In this document: one piece after another, positions 1 through 12,016 of the stretch | Layout: each line of letters begins with the position of its first letter | How positions within the stretch are numbered: position 1 is the first letter of the stretch | DNA from: Amphirosellinia nigrospora | Taxonomy: Eukaryota; Ascomycota; Sordariomycetes; Xylariales; Xylariaceae | Assembly: GCA_004123355.1 (NCBI GenBank) | Contig: SCHM01000002.1 | Location: 5,305,569 to 5,369,568 of the forward strand | DNA length: 64,000 nt | Direction of reading: 5' to 3' | Made by a program: the position numbers and the translations under genes | Notes under the pieces: model-generated | The model's input: only the letters and a program-made list of their open reading frames with translations | What the model was told of the DNA's origin: nothing | Database searches by the model: none

Positions 1-1648
1 CGAGATATGACAGGGGTAAGCAGAAAGTCCCAGTGCTGCAGAGTACTTAGAGTACTTTGCATAGCTAACCGGCTAATATCTTGATTGGTAACCTACCACG
101 TTCTGTCTTATACTAGTACGCTTGCAATTTTTTATGTTTTAGCGTGCTGGGTGACAGCTTACGGTGTACCAATTACAGGACCAGAGCGAAGATGAACACA
201 TGAACTACTGTGTTGTACACGTACACCTGTAGATATGTACACGAATCAAACTACTCTCGCGTTTTATACACCTGTGACCCTAAATTACGGTTTATGATGG
301 CATCCTGACATCCCGGGCATATACATACAATTCCTCCGGCGCAGTGAATCCACGTTGGATCTACCATCGTTGTGGGCTCAGATCACCAAACAATTAAAGC
401 AATGTCGGTCCGATAATGCACGTTACAGTAGATCACGGCGAAATATGTTCGATTTCCTAAAGCTTCAGCTTTATGAATCCAGGTGTCTGTACTGCAGTTT
501 GGCTGAAATGACAGTACAACCTCAGGTTTGGAAACGGAGCCCGAGGAGTGCCCATGAAATAAGCAGGACCAGCGCACAGGATTCGCGCAGCGAAGTATCA
601 TGCCAATGGATTAGAAGAGTCCTACACACCTACATATTTCGCGTATTAGTATGATTAGCAGTCCAATCAACTATTTTTACTTGCTTCATTACCAGACATT
701 GAAAAACTTAGCCGTTCTCGGGACCGGGCGGATTAGGTTAAACCAGTTCTTGTACTTAAACCCTTGGAATTTAGCGGCATCGGTCGTCGCAGTCGTTGCC
801 GACAATCGTCCCAGCGGCTCGGCTCTCGGCCGTCATTGATTATGGTTGGATCACAATGACAGATAATACCCTAGCTTGACCGATGCTGGCACACGGATTT
901 ATACCGGCATTTAATATACCCACTTTCGGTATACCATTGCTGATCTTCAAATTATGATATGAGGGTTCAGTCTCACCGAAAGCGCGTAAAAAAGTCCACC
1001 CAACATCTCGAAGTTCTTAACTTACTCGCCAGGTGGGAATTCCACCAGTGACTGTACCCAATAGCTTCTAGCATATCCAATTCTATGGAAATGACGTAGA
1101 TTCCGAAAATACTAGTATGGTAACCCGGTTACTCCAAGCCTTCCGTATCACATAAATTAATATCCAATACCGATTAACATGCAGCCTATTATTAATTATG
1201 ACTGCTATCTCTCCTATCCCAGAATAAAAGCGTTAAGGTTCATTGATACGTTTAGCTCCTTGATCAGGACAACTCAGTGTAGCGATTGTCAATAATGAAT
1301 CACGCCACGCTCTGGATTTAGCCAAGGAGCTTGAAAGAGCTCAAATGATTCGCTGTTAACCAAACTATAGTTTCAGTGCTATTCGACTATCTCGGTGCTA
1401 TAAGTAGAGAGGGGGATAGTTTAGCTGTGGAGTTTCGTGAAGCGAATCAAGATAACAAACTTTATTTATGCATAATCAGCAAGGTAGGCGTGCGAATAAG
1501 ATAACGGTCCAAGAAGCTCTATTTAAATGCGTTCAAATTTGTATTGTAGTGTGTATATCCGGCCCTAATTCAAATATTACCACTCGTTTCCCGGAACGCC
1601 ATAACCCAACGCACTATTAACTCCATGTCGCACCAAATTGTTTGAGGA
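1..1648. other. Gene-free left edge
   Basis: I see no supportable gene, tRNA or clear repeat here. The open frames are short (under about 100 codons), overlap on both strands and resemble no family I know. Composition is mildly AT-rich without long homopolymers. Confidence 0.6.
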
Positions 1649-2518
1649 TCATGAGAACATCGCATTTTGCACGTAAAAGACCAAAAATAGGACGAGGATT
1701 AGACCGAGGACCTCCAGTACTTGGGCTGCCACGTTGTACATCTGGGCGCGATTCCTCCTTCGCGATCGTGAGATGAAGTCGGAATTGTCGTTGACGTTGG
1801 GGAAGGGCATGTCTTTAGGGACTGGGACGTCAAGGAACTCGCAAAGTGGTCCCCAGCCGTCTTGGACGCGGTATTCGAGTAGTCTCTCAGGGGCACCATC
1901 TTCCTCACCTCTGCATAGTGTCGTGTGAAGACATCCTTGCCACGGTTCGGAAAGTCGCCCTCAAAAAAGGTGTCGAAGAACTTCTTGAGCATTGGGTAGT
2001 ACATCTTGGCCGCCCAACTGAAATGTGATAACATGCGCAGCTCCGGGTCGGTCGCGCGCCAGTAGACCGTCTTCATGGTCGAAGCATGCCATGAGTCGAC
2101 CTCGCGGGTGGTCATGACAACCTTGGCCTCCGGATATGCCTCGATTAATTCCTTGGCGAAGGCGCACGCCGGCCAGTCACAGACGGCTTGGGAGCCGCCA
2201 AGTAGCTTGTCCCAATCCTTTCGGGTGAACTCCCCGACGCCGTCATACTTGGCTCTGAGAGCATCCATCCAAAGTAGTGCATCCGGCGGGTTCTCTATGG
2301 AACAGTTCATCATATGGTAGGTATCGACAAATCCAAGATGCTTCATCGCAGCTCGCATAGCTATATAGTAGGGTATACTAAATTAGTAGAAGAACTTGAT
2401 ATATTCCAAAAGCACAGCAGCATTATGCAGCCAAGACGCAGTGATACAAACAAATCTAGTAAATGGTTCACATACAAGCAGTCCCTGTTCGACCAGGTGC
2501 CAAAAGAAGAGCCCGCAT
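1649..2518 (-). CDS. P-loop sulfotransferase-like protein, one frameshift
   Basis: This looks like a fungal sulfotransferase-family (P-loop) protein, which would move sulfate from PAPS to an unknown acceptor. Exon 1 (2518-2476) starts at an ATG and encodes MRALLLAPGRTGTA, carrying the 5'-phosphosulfate P-loop GRTGT. A 115-bp intron (2361-2475, donor GTATGT, acceptor TATAG) restores the family signature GRTGTAS-MRAAMKHLGF. Exon 2 has the conserved DWPACAF block and the KVVMTTREVDSWHAS strand, which contains the typical Arg/Ser phosphate contacts. Near 1886-1893 one base is missing in a C run; past it the frame continues through a conserved tail and ends in a hydrophobic stretch (LGLILVLFLVFYV) that could be a C-terminal membrane anchor, stopping at 1649. 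Without the correction the protein ends early at 1699. It could be a sequence error or a young pseudogene. The substrate is unknown. Confidence 0.72.
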
Positions 2519-5500
2519 GGGCACCGTTCGAGTGCATTCTCGGCGGTCGATATCTGTGTCATTGGTGAAGATATCTGTGGCGGGCTTTTGGTGTATCTAT
2601 CGGCGTATGCCATGACGGGCTAGAGGCATCCAAAGGAGATATAATGTAGGTAGTGTAGAAGAAAGGACGGACAAAGGGGCGGATATAATTAGAGGAAGAG
2701 TCGAATCAAATCTGTATACAAAATACCTAAGGAATCGACGAACAGGAAATCTAATCAGGTTATATATATATATAAAGAATTCTTGATAACTTGTTAATGA
2801 ACGACGGCTGATATATAGGGATCAACTAATTGGGAAAGGGGACGAAAGCAGGGGCAAGTATGCATTTGGGCCAACGCGACGTCAGCTATACAAGTAAAAA
2901 GTACCTATATCTCTGAGAGAGTAACCGTAATCCGTAATCCTGAACGGTTATTCGGCGTCCCAGAGAAGGAGGCCATTGCTTGTCCCACCACGTCTTTCGT
3001 GTACCCGGGGGTCGAACCACGTACCGGTACCGACTCTCCATGAAGAGGAACGACCAAGACAGCTAACTGTGGGGTCGTTTCAGATCCTCTTAAACATCGA
3101 GTTCTCGCTGTGCGTTAAACAAAATCGAAGCTACCGGGCTGGATATTTCTTAATGCCTTTTGATCCTTAGTCCCTGGGACATGGCACACAAGCCACCCGA
3201 TGTAAGATGAGCATGTCACTAATCGATACTAGGCTACGCGTGCATGTACGGCTTCCGTGTTTGAGCATGTACAGACGGATTGGTGCCATAATGGGACTTG
3301 AATATGTATAATTCAAGGTATCATTCGTACCGTTGGTCTGCCGTTGGGAGGGGGCGTTGGACAGTAAGATTCCCTCACATACATGTAGTTTTATGCACTC
3401 CACCTGATATGCTGGGTACTTCCGCCCCAGTTCCAGTAAATGATTACACTAAGCCTTGAATAGTAATTAACGCATTAAACTATACCCCGGTTTCGCTCAA
3501 CAAGCCCGTCTTATCCCGTTCTTAATATCAAGACTACGGGAGAAGGTTGACAAAACACTTGATAAATTTCGGACCTTTTCTCTTATCTCGCGTGGGGGAT
3601 ATAGAATGAACTGGTCTATAATAACAGCGAAGTCGTCAGCGCACATTCTGTATGCGCTAGGGTATATGGGAAAGTAGCTTTCTTGACGGCGTATTTTGTA
3701 TTCTCCATAATCGGTTCAGTACATATAAACACCCCTGAGATAGAAAGATGGTTACGCGGCAGCAGCACTAGCTAGTGTAGTTTGGCCTGCCCAGATCTCG
3801 ACTAGAGCAGATTTGGAATAGTGCATTTGAGAAAAACGGTTTTGCATATCCAAAATCGGGAATATCAGAGAGCAACGGGTAATAGTGTACTGTAGATGCT
3901 GAGTAGATCCTCGTTTATTAAGCTTAGTAAGGTAGGGATCTTCAAAATAAAAAATATGTTTTTTTTTCTTGGCAAGTGATGTTAAAACACCGCCTACGGC
4001 CACTCGATAAGCGACGGTGATGAACGGTGATGAAGAATACTGGCAAGGACTAGGGTATAAACGCATCTCAATGTAGCCAGGGCCCATTTCTTGCATCTCA
4101 GTCGCAAAGAGTACTGTGTATTGGTGGTGTAGGGTACCTAAGGTGAAGGGTGTCTGTATACTATCTCCTACCCAAGCCAATAACGTCCCAATCCATGCAT
4201 GTATAGACTAAAATTTATGCAAGCGAAGTGTTTGAGCGGCTACGTAAGCTTCTCATCACTAACCTGATGGCACTCAATTAGCAGCATCAACCTTAGCCCC
4301 TATTGAGCCTCTCAACTTTCATTTGCCGAGCCGACTCATCGTCGTCACCCTATCGCTCACCGGTTCATCCCAGGACAATACAGTTTCATACTCCAGTTGA
4401 TATTATTCGCGGAAAGCGACCGTCGATAATTGCGGAGGTCCGTTTTCTGTAGTGTTTCAGAATTAATAAAACTGACCCCAGGTTGACGATCGCTGTTTAT
4501 CCCCTCCGAAATCTTTAAAATTAGTTATGGGACACTTATAAGCACAGCAGTGAAGATCGTATAGTATTGCAACATGTAACTTGATGATTGCAACATGTGG
4601 CGTGATCAATTCCCATTTTGAACATTACACCTTGAAGATCAACATGGAGTTTAATCAATGCCATTCCAGGGTCGCCTGCAAACGGTTAATCTTCCGCTTC
4701 CTCTTCAACACCTACCTATTCAGAAATCACACCGTGCTTTACTACAGTATTATCCGCGGCTCTGCCGCAAAATCTCAATAACGGACCCGGACAATCTCTC
4801 TCCGAATCGTTCGTTTGACCGGTTCGGCGAACATCTCCACGACAGTCCCGCTTTAAAGCACTTAATCATAGAATTACCAGAAGGTTCGCAATAATCGGCC
4901 CGCGACGTGAAAACAATAATGGCACTGAGAAGGCGAACTCGGAGGAAAATCCAAGCAACAAGACAAGGTCTTGCCATACCCAAGATTGACGACGGATATC
5001 GTGCCTGAATAAGGTGAAGCGGATGGCTTGTCATGCAACGTGTATTCCGCCTTGAGATTCTCCAGTAACTTCACAGGGCAATTCAGATCTTGTATATAAG
5101 CGCCGGGGAGGGTTCAGATGAAGATCTCCTGACGCATACGTACACCCCTATAAGGGACAATGGAGGGAATAGTAGAAATTCGAAAACCCCGGCACACCGT
5201 AGAGTCTACGCCATAGCAAGCGCTGATCGCAAACTAGCCGCTCATGTCTCCGTAACTAGAAAAAAAAACGTCTATGCGTCGTCAGCAAAGGCATACTTGA
5301 AACATCACTTCAAGAATTTAGATGCCGAGCATGGCTTTCGACGGGTTTTTTTGGCTCCACGATTTTAGCACAGCTGCGCAAGAGCTGACGTAGGACACGC
5401 TTCATGTGAATAGTATTCACGTTGGGCTTCCAAGAATAGCTTCTTTACCTAGCGCAGGATAATACTCCACTTCGTCTACCCAGTTCTACTCTATATGTGC

Positions 5501-5850
5501 CGACGGCAAGACTAGTTAGTGGCTCACGATTTGAGTTGCGAAACTCTAAGTTAGGGCATTTATAATATCCGCAAAGTTGAGCTATGGAGAGTCCGGATCG
5601 TTAGCGCAGAGCTGAGTAGCTTATATGCAAGCCATCTGACTACCGTAGCCATATATCTCGCTGTCCGTCACCAACAATTGAAACATCCGAAGCCGCCTAT
5701 CCCCTCGAGAACAAGCGAAATAAGATTTCAGTCTCATCTCAGCATGCTTAAACATATTAGAAAGCTGGTTCCTGTAAGCTGAAGCGCATACCTTTAGCAT
5801 ATATTCAGTGCTCTGTGAGTAAATTTACCTTGTGGAAATCATTTTATTGG
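2519..5850. other. Gene-poor interval
   Basis: About 3.3 kb with no gene I can support. A short (TA)n tract lies near 2761-2775. The longest frames (for example 142 codons on the minus strand at 3752-4180) have no recognisable domain and no splice continuity. Confidence 0.5.
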
Positions 5851-6039
5851 CCTTGGCCTTCTGTGGAGCCTCTCGTGACAACTATACGAAAGCGAGACCG
5901 AGGCTAGACAAGTAAAGACAGCGAGGCTATTTGGACATATGGACCATAGATCTCTTACTTAATCATAAAAAGGATTCCTTCGCTCTATAGAACTCTATTA
6001 GCTTCACGAGTATTCTGAGAAGTCCTTGTCAAGGACCCT

Positions 6040-6200
6040 GTGATATATGGGGTAGGTCATGTATACTTGATGTTGCGCGAAGATCTCTAAATCTACCTCC
6101 GTGGACATAACTGGGCTATATACAGATGACCTCTTTGTCCAAGGCTCCGTAGCACTGTGACTTTGCGATAGTGTGGCTTGGAGCGTGGCTTCATGACAGT
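6040..6200 (+). repeat. Dispersed repeat copy A
   Basis: Best left-hand copy. It aligns by eye along nearly its whole length with 32931-33075, from the GTGATATGGGG-like start through CTTGTTGTTGCGC, AACTGGGCTATATACA, ATGACCTCTTTG and GCGATAGTGTGGCTT to TATGACA. It differs by scattered substitutions and a few small indels. Confidence 0.7.
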
Positions 6201-6298
6201 ATTCCCTCCTTCCAGTCCTTGTTGATATCCTGGTATGGGCTCAACTGGGCACAGGTTGTTATAGGAATGGGTTTAATCCATCTACTTGAACTTTCAGG

Positions 6299-6425
6299 GA
6301 CCTCATAGGGGTAGGGTGTAGACATTTGTTGTTGCACGGAGAACCAGTGAATTCATCTCCGTGGGCTCTATTTGACTATATGACTATATACAGAGAGCCT
6401 CTTTGTTTGGTCTGATCCGTGTCTA
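6299..6425 (+). repeat. Dispersed repeat copy B
   Basis: More diverged copy with the TTGTTGTTGCACGGAG core and CTATATACAGAGAGCCTCTT. The AGAGAGCCTC variant is shared with the copy at 32361-32500, so B and that copy look like a subfamily. Confidence 0.6.
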
Positions 6426-7939
6426 GATCTCTGTTCCTGGCATGAGCTAACCTCTAGCTATATACACGTATTTATTTGCGCTAGAAGAGAAAGAGGCATC
6501 GCGGCGGGTGTCATATGGGCGAGCTACATAGCCACTAGCCATAGGATCATGCGCCTCTTAGAGCCCTAGGTAGCTGAAGAGTCTCCAATCCTTCTCAAAG
6601 TCCTAGACGTATAGAGGGATATTGTTACACGCATCTCGCTGACGGCTCTAGCTCTCGGTTATTTGTACCATTTTGAACTATTTCGGCTACACAGGCCAAC
6701 GGAGGTCCATTGGGATAGTTCGATATTTTGTGTATATAATAGCTAGTTAGGTCCCGAGACCTCTGTTAGAAATCCAGAGAGGAAGAAATTCTTTGACGCC
6801 ATAGCCAATTATGAGAGTTGGGAGGAATGAAACTATTCCCAAGCCTTTTATATGAGCCCTTGTAATAGATATCGCAGGGGTATTGGTCAAAATAGCCTCA
6901 TGCAGTATGGGCCTCTCTCTTGGAACCTATGGTCCTATGAACCAGAGGAGGCCTCGAGTTCTGTCTATAGATAAGGGGTCTACGGGCGAGATTACAGGGA
7001 ATATAGAAACAGGAAATCCGAGACGTTATATGCCCAACCAGATTATTAACTGAATAGAACGCTAAGTTCCAAGCACTTGAGTAAAAGGCCTTGCCACAGC
7101 GGGATTACGACAGGATTCAAGGACATTACATTTGAGACAGATGATGGACACGATAACCTCGTGGACGCTATTATCTGACTATGTATAGGCTCACTTTATC
7201 GATATCTATAGGCCTTGTATGCCTTGTGATGATAGGTGTCGTGACATTTATACCTTCTCTCACCAAGGCTACATTTTACTAACCGATGACAAAAGAAATC
7301 AAGGTATATTGTGAGCTTCTAGTTGATACAGCCCGAGTTATTATGCTTTAATGACAGTTAAATTATATCAGATTGCTTCCCAGAATCACCTTCTATGAGG
7401 CTCAAGCCTCTGAATTCACGATAACTAAGCCTCCGTCCAAGAGCATGCACGTATAAAGCCAACGACTCGCCTATGAAGGAACTAGGCCCCTCGTGCAACA
7501 ACAATAAAAATCTGCACGTATTCTATATACCTCCAGGTCTCAATTAGTGGTCGAATATAGCTTTGGCTGAAATGTTCGCTGGCAATCAGATGATCCTATC
7601 TAATTTTGCAATAGCTCAACCCCATTCTGATGTTAATGCAGACGTGCGACCGGGACCTTATGGAATTGAACGTTGTTGTGGTGCGAGAACAATAAAGAAA
7701 TAAGCCATTGCCTAAACGGTGTAAGAAGATGCAGCAAAGGGCTTATGCTCAGGTGCTTAGAACGCTAAGTCCTATCCAGTTAATGAACTCTCTGGATCTA
7801 TAAGGCTCTGAGTGGCTTGTAGACTTGTGATTTGTCCGTATGACATATTAAAAGGCATCTCCTGATCTCACGATACCTTATCTAGCACACCAAAACCCTC
7901 ATTTTCCCAAGCCTCATATAGACCCCGTGGGGCTTATGG

Positions 7940-8045
7940 CCCTAGGAAGAGAGGATCTAGATGTATATAGACAGGAACTATCCCCCAGAGGCTCCTAGAC
8001 TCTTTGCGCAACAAGATTCATATCAATATGCACCCTATACCCTGA
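7940..8045 (-). repeat. Dispersed repeat, reverse-oriented copy
   Basis: Read on the minus strand this carries GGGTATAGGGTGCAT, then CTTGTTGCGCAAAGAGTCT and GTCTATATACAT, matching the order of the family core. With copy A it forms an inverted pair about 1.8 kb apart, which may be chance nesting or the ends of one decayed element. Confidence 0.4.
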
Positions 8046-8410
8046 TAGTGAGGTTATGACATGACAGAAAACAGAAAATAACAGAATAGGTTTATATCCC
8101 ACGTAGACCACGGGAGAACCCATCAGACCCGCACCCAACACGCAGCATACCCGTGTAATTTCTAACCCTCCAAAATAGCTATATAAAACTGCCAAGACAG
8201 GAAGACGTGAGATTAGAAGGGTAGAAGTGAAGCATTTGAGTCATATAGGCAAGAATTATCTCATCTCGGGAGGACGGGGATGCGAGGTTAATGACCCCTT
8301 CGAGCCGTTAGAATATTTCAGAATATGAATGTCCTTCTAAGGCGTTGGTACAGATCTCGGAGCTCAAATAAAGCCCCTCACACGAATTTCACTTTGTCAC
8401 AGTTCGCACT

Positions 8411-8500
8411 GCTGGTACTTCCAGTATTGACTTATTGTTATTGCACAAAGGAGGAAAGAATCCTATCTACCTAATAAATCTAGTTTCGGCTATATATAGT
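8411..8500 (+). repeat. Dispersed repeat, degenerate forward copy
   Basis: Contains TTATTGTTATTGCACAAAGG followed by a short spacer, ATCTACCTAATAAATC and CGGCTATATATAG, in the same order as the other copies but strongly diverged. Confidence 0.4.
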
Positions 8501-8687
8501 TGTGGTTATAGGCCCGTGCCCGATGTCCACTATATCCGAGGTTATTCCGTAGTATCCCGTGACACACTTGATGAAACGTAATATGAGCTCACAGTTTTAA
8601 TTTGCCTCTATATAACGCCTCGTACACTAGTCTAGTTATAATGTTGAAAGTGTATACGTCGGCAGGCTAGAACACCCGTAGTATTGA

Positions 8688-9747
8688 TTACCACGGCTGA
8701 ATAGTGTCCTTCCTGATGACTTTGCCCTCATCGTGATCCCGTTTGCCCTCGACAACATCCTTGAGGAAATTTCCGCCAATAGCGGGATCTAGTGCACCCA
8801 TCTAGGATAGCGTCAGTATAAAAACAAGTTCCGTCTAGTATCTTTCAATGCTCACCGCTTTCAGCTTCTCTGAATCTATACCACCCAGGTTTGTGGCCAA
8901 AAACCCTGGAGAGACGGCGAAAACTTTCACCCCGTCATTTAGGAGCATCTTCCGCCACTCGCGCATGAGCATGTTGAGACCAGTCTTACTGCTACGATAT
9001 GCTGTAGCTTGCATGCCAACAACCTCCTTCGGCCAACCGGCGGGCGGAGACGTGTTGATACGGCTTAGCGTGGGTGTGTCATTCCGTTCAGTCTCAGTGA
9101 GCGTCGAGGTGCCGCTTGCCAAGAAGATCAGGCGCGGATCGGACGACTTGAGCAGCAGCGGCACAGCGAATGTGGTCAGGATGTGGGTGCCGGTGACGTT
9201 GACGTTCCACGAGGCATTGAAGCCTTCTCGCGTCGTCATCCTGCCGTGCAGCATTTCATAGTCGAAACTTGCGCCACTGTTGTTGACCAACACGTCCAGA
9301 CGCCCGTGTCTGGACGATATCTCCGCTATGGCCTTCTCAAGCGACTCGTCGGACTCTAAGTCGACCTGCACCGTGCTGAGCGTCGATGGGGTCTGCGGGA
9401 ATTGCTTCTTTAATTCGGCGACTGTAAAATCCACGGTCAGGACTCGTAGTTCACAAAGACGTTGATAGCATGGATTACCCCTTCCGGAACAATCTCCTGC
9501 CAATTGCGAATGATAGTTCGTGAGAGGGGTGATCCCGCGTGCTACTCACTAGCATTGTCTCCCTTTGAGAGTGTGCGACATCCTATGATTATCTCATAGG
9601 CAACCTGGCTCTGTAAGAGAGCCTTAACAGCTTCTAGGCCAAGACCAGTGTTCCCTATATCGATGGTTAGCCTCGGCCGTATTGGGATTGGAATCGTGGG
9701 TAAAACTGACCACCGGTGATGAGAAGTATCTTCTTGTCTGTCGCCAT
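8688..9747 (-). CDS. Short-chain dehydrogenase/reductase, intact, 4 exons
   Basis: A classical NAD(P)-dependent short-chain dehydrogenase, predicted at 273 residues, probably cytosolic; substrate unknown. Exons are 9747-9711, 9654-9550, 9421-8856 and 8801-8688. The introns (9655-9710, 9550-border to 9422, 8802-8855) have donors GTCAGT, GTGAGT and GTGAGC and acceptors ending ATATAG, TTTTACAG and ATCCTAG; CTGAC branch points are visible in the last two. Splicing creates the cofactor motif TGGNTGLG (TGxxxGxG) at about residues 11-18. NNSG follows at 94-97, the catalytic Ser near 150 and YRSSK (Tyr189, Lys193). The C-terminus ends with the fungal SDR tail DTIQPW. All four exons join in frame without correction. 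A TATA-like box lies about 110 bp upstream of the ATG. It resembles carbonyl-reductase-like fungal SDRs. Confidence 0.9.
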
Positions 9748-9854
9748 GGTGAATTTGATGTGATTATGATTTGTTATGAGATGAGTACTTTTGGTGGTTA
9801 AATGTTTAAGATACAGTCACGATGAATTTCGATGTGAGCGGGAGAATGTCAAAC

Positions 9855-9861
9855 TTATATA
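9855..9861 (-). promoter_or_regulatory. TATA-like box of the SDR gene
   Basis: TATATAA on the minus strand, about 110 bp before the SDR start codon. Spacing fits a fungal core promoter. Inferred from sequence only. Confidence 0.4.
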
Positions 9862-10528
9862 ACTATATTTTCAAGAAGAGAGCCTCATGTCTGATATATA
9901 CATGACATTCCATACTGATGGTCTCGAACGTTTAGGTGTGCTGCGGGGTCCGTAGAGAGCCACTAACGCCGAAGTAAAACTGGTGTTTGGGGCTCGGCAT
10001 CCGTGGTGGCCCCATGGAGATCGGATATAAGCGCTCATTCGCTAGTTCGCGCTCGGTTATAACTATTGCTAACTACGTCATCCCATAACAACCAGCGAGC
10101 CTATGAAGGTAACTTGAAGCTCTGTTGGCATAAGGGAGTGGCTGTCGTTATTATTTGGTGTAAAATCGAAGTGACTTAAGTAAGCACCCGCGCGCGACTA
10201 CCAAGGGCCCGTATTAGTAAATATGACCACAGATAATCACACACCTACCGTCCCTAGGGACATGTACTGTTAGCTCAATTGGTTCTTTGGCTTTTCAGAA
10301 GCGACATTCTCCCTAACCTAGACGCCTTGTTTGTTGCGTTGGCATAAATAGTAATTAAAGCCATACAATGCAATAAGGGATACACATCTCAGCCGCACGG
10401 CGAAAATGGCCGCTGGGATAGACTTCTCAGTAAGCGCCCATACGCGATGCCGATGTATTAATCATCGTAACACACAAGCATGACGATATAGATGAAACAG
10501 GCACGCATCATGATTGAAGTCAATGTTT
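9862..10528. other. Divergent intergenic region
   Basis: About 0.7 kb between the leftward SDR and rightward reductase promoters. I see no gene or clear binding-site array in it. Confidence 0.5.
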
Positions 10529-10536
10529 TATATAAA
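10529..10536 (+). promoter_or_regulatory. TATA box upstream of reductase
   Basis: TATATAAA about 122 bp before the ATG at 10658, with a pyrimidine/adenine-rich leader between them. Position and sequence fit a core promoter. Confidence 0.45.
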
Positions 10537-10657
10537 TCGGACCTCGAACCCTCCAAGTAGGCAAGTAATATTCTAAACTTTAGCACCTATCAACAAGTCT
10601 TCAAGAGACCTGCACTTTCTGAATATCCTCAACCTTGTCCTAGAACACCGCGACAAA

Positions 10658-11703
10658 ATGGCGAAACTTACTCTCAACAACCCTACAATCCCATTAGGTT
10701 CTACTATTCTCGTCACGGGAGCTAACGGACTTATCGCCTCATGGATCGTCGACAAGCTTCTCGAGGCGGGGTACCGAGTGCGCGGAACCGTGCGCAGCAT
10801 CCCTCGATGCTCTTGGATGGAGCCTTTCTTCGCCGATCGTTACGGGCCAGGTCGTTTCGAGCTCACAGAGGTGTCGGACTTTAGTGCCCCAGGGGCGTGG
10901 GACCTGGCTGTCAAGGGCGTTGCCGGTGTTGCTGGCGTAGCTGGACAAGCAGGCCTAGATCTCGTGGACATCGACGCTGCATTGGACCTGGAGCTGCCAT
11001 TTGTGACCGGGCTCTTGAAGGCGGCCAAAGATGAGCCTAGTGTCAAGTCTGTGGTCTTCAATAGCTCGGCGTGGGCTGCGTGGACGCCCGACCCTAGCAA
11101 AAAGGTGATCTTGCACGAATGGTCGTATAACGATGATGCGGTTCGCGTCATGCGTAGTGACGCTTCAAGGGAAGAAAAGGGAATTCGGGGGTATATGGCC
11201 TTCAAGTCCCTTCTCGAGCAACGAATCTGGGAGTGGGTCCGCACGGAGAAGCCATCATACACGTTCAATACGATCCTGCCCGAGACTGTCTTTGGGCCAA
11301 CACTGAGTCCTGAGAATCAAGGTATCCAGAGCACCTGCGGAATGGTCAAGTTTCTTCGAGATGGCGTCAACTTGGATATGATCAGCAACTTGCGCGCCCA
11401 GAGATTCATTGACACTCAGGATATTGGCCTGCTGTATGTAGCAGCTCTCACCACACCGGGCGTCAACGGCGAGCGTCTTTTCGCATTCGGAACAAGTTCA
11501 ACTTCTTCAAAGTCTCGCAAATTCTGCAGGAGCTCGAGCCCGAGAAGAAAATACCGACAATCAAAGACGATGGGTGGGATGAGAATGAGGTTCCGAATCA
11601 GAGGTCGGAGAGCTTGGTGCGCGCTCTCAAGGGGCACGGATGGGCAACGTTGGAAGAGAGTATCGGAGATTGTCTGAAGAGTATCAAGAAGCTAGAAGGC
11701 TAG
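10658..11703 (+). CDS. NAD-dependent epimerase/aldehyde-ketone reductase (GRE2-like), one frameshift
   Basis: An extended-SDR protein of the fungal GRE2/ketoreductase group, which reduces aldehydes or ketones with NADPH. The ATG follows CGACAAA and starts a protein with the Rossmann motif VTGANGLIA at residues 18-26, then VRGTVRS, typical of NADPH selection. The SSAWAAW strand holds the catalytic Ser. The usual YxxxK position appears as YMAFKSLLEQ, with Tyr and Lys in the right spacing. A run of GVAGVAGVAG replaces the usual VSHIAS strand and looks slightly repeat-expanded. Near 11488 one base is missing; past it the normal tail (KFNFFKVSQILQELEP...) continues to a stop at 11701-11703, giving about 348 residues. 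No introns were needed. The neighbour is a divergently oriented SDR; whether they share a pathway is unknown. Confidence 0.85.
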
Positions 11704-12016
11704 TCTTTTCGGAACAGTGCGCTGCCACTAGGCCATTCAGCCTTTGTTGGTCATTGCAACTTCTAAGGTACTGTAGTCTTTATCTAGCAGTAGCTTAGAC
11801 ATCACAACAAGGCCTATGTTCTTTTCATGTCTTGTTCTGATACACATCAAGCGCATAAAGACATTGTAGTTCAAAAGGCGTCTATTTAACATCCGGGTAA
11901 GCCCGGGATAGCTTATGTTCTCGTTCAGTCAAACATACACACCAGCCATTACTATTTGCCTTCATCGACGAAGGCACTTTGAATTATTTTCTGATACTCA
12001 ACTCCAACTCGTCATC
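11704..12016. other. Short intergenic region
   Basis: 3' flank of the reductase and 5' flank of the small cysteine-rich gene. I see no gene or repeat here. Confidence 0.5.

Larger units (their letters stand above)
5850..8550. repeat. Cluster of decayed copies of one dispersed repeat
   Basis: A gene-free 2.7 kb block holding several diverged copies of one roughly 150-bp element. Its core reads, in order, a GTGATATGGGG-like start, CTTGTTGTTGCGCGAAG, a CCGTGGACATAACTGGGCTATATACAG segment in degenerate form, and CTCTTTGTCC. Forward copies are at about 6040-6200, 6299-6425 and 8411-8500, with a partial one near 7150-7215. Reverse-oriented copies are near 7470-7520 and 7940-8045. Two further forward copies lie 24 kb away (32361-32500 and 32931-33075). 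No coding capacity remains. The family may be old terminal repeats of a mobile element, but I cannot assign a class. Confidence 0.6.

Noticed and set aside
3000-3030. A GGGTCGAACC segment resembling a tRNA T arm
   Set aside because: No acceptor, D or anticodon stems can be built around it.
3752-4180. A 142-codon minus-strand open frame
   Set aside because: No domain, no splice partners and unremarkable composition in a gene-poor gap.
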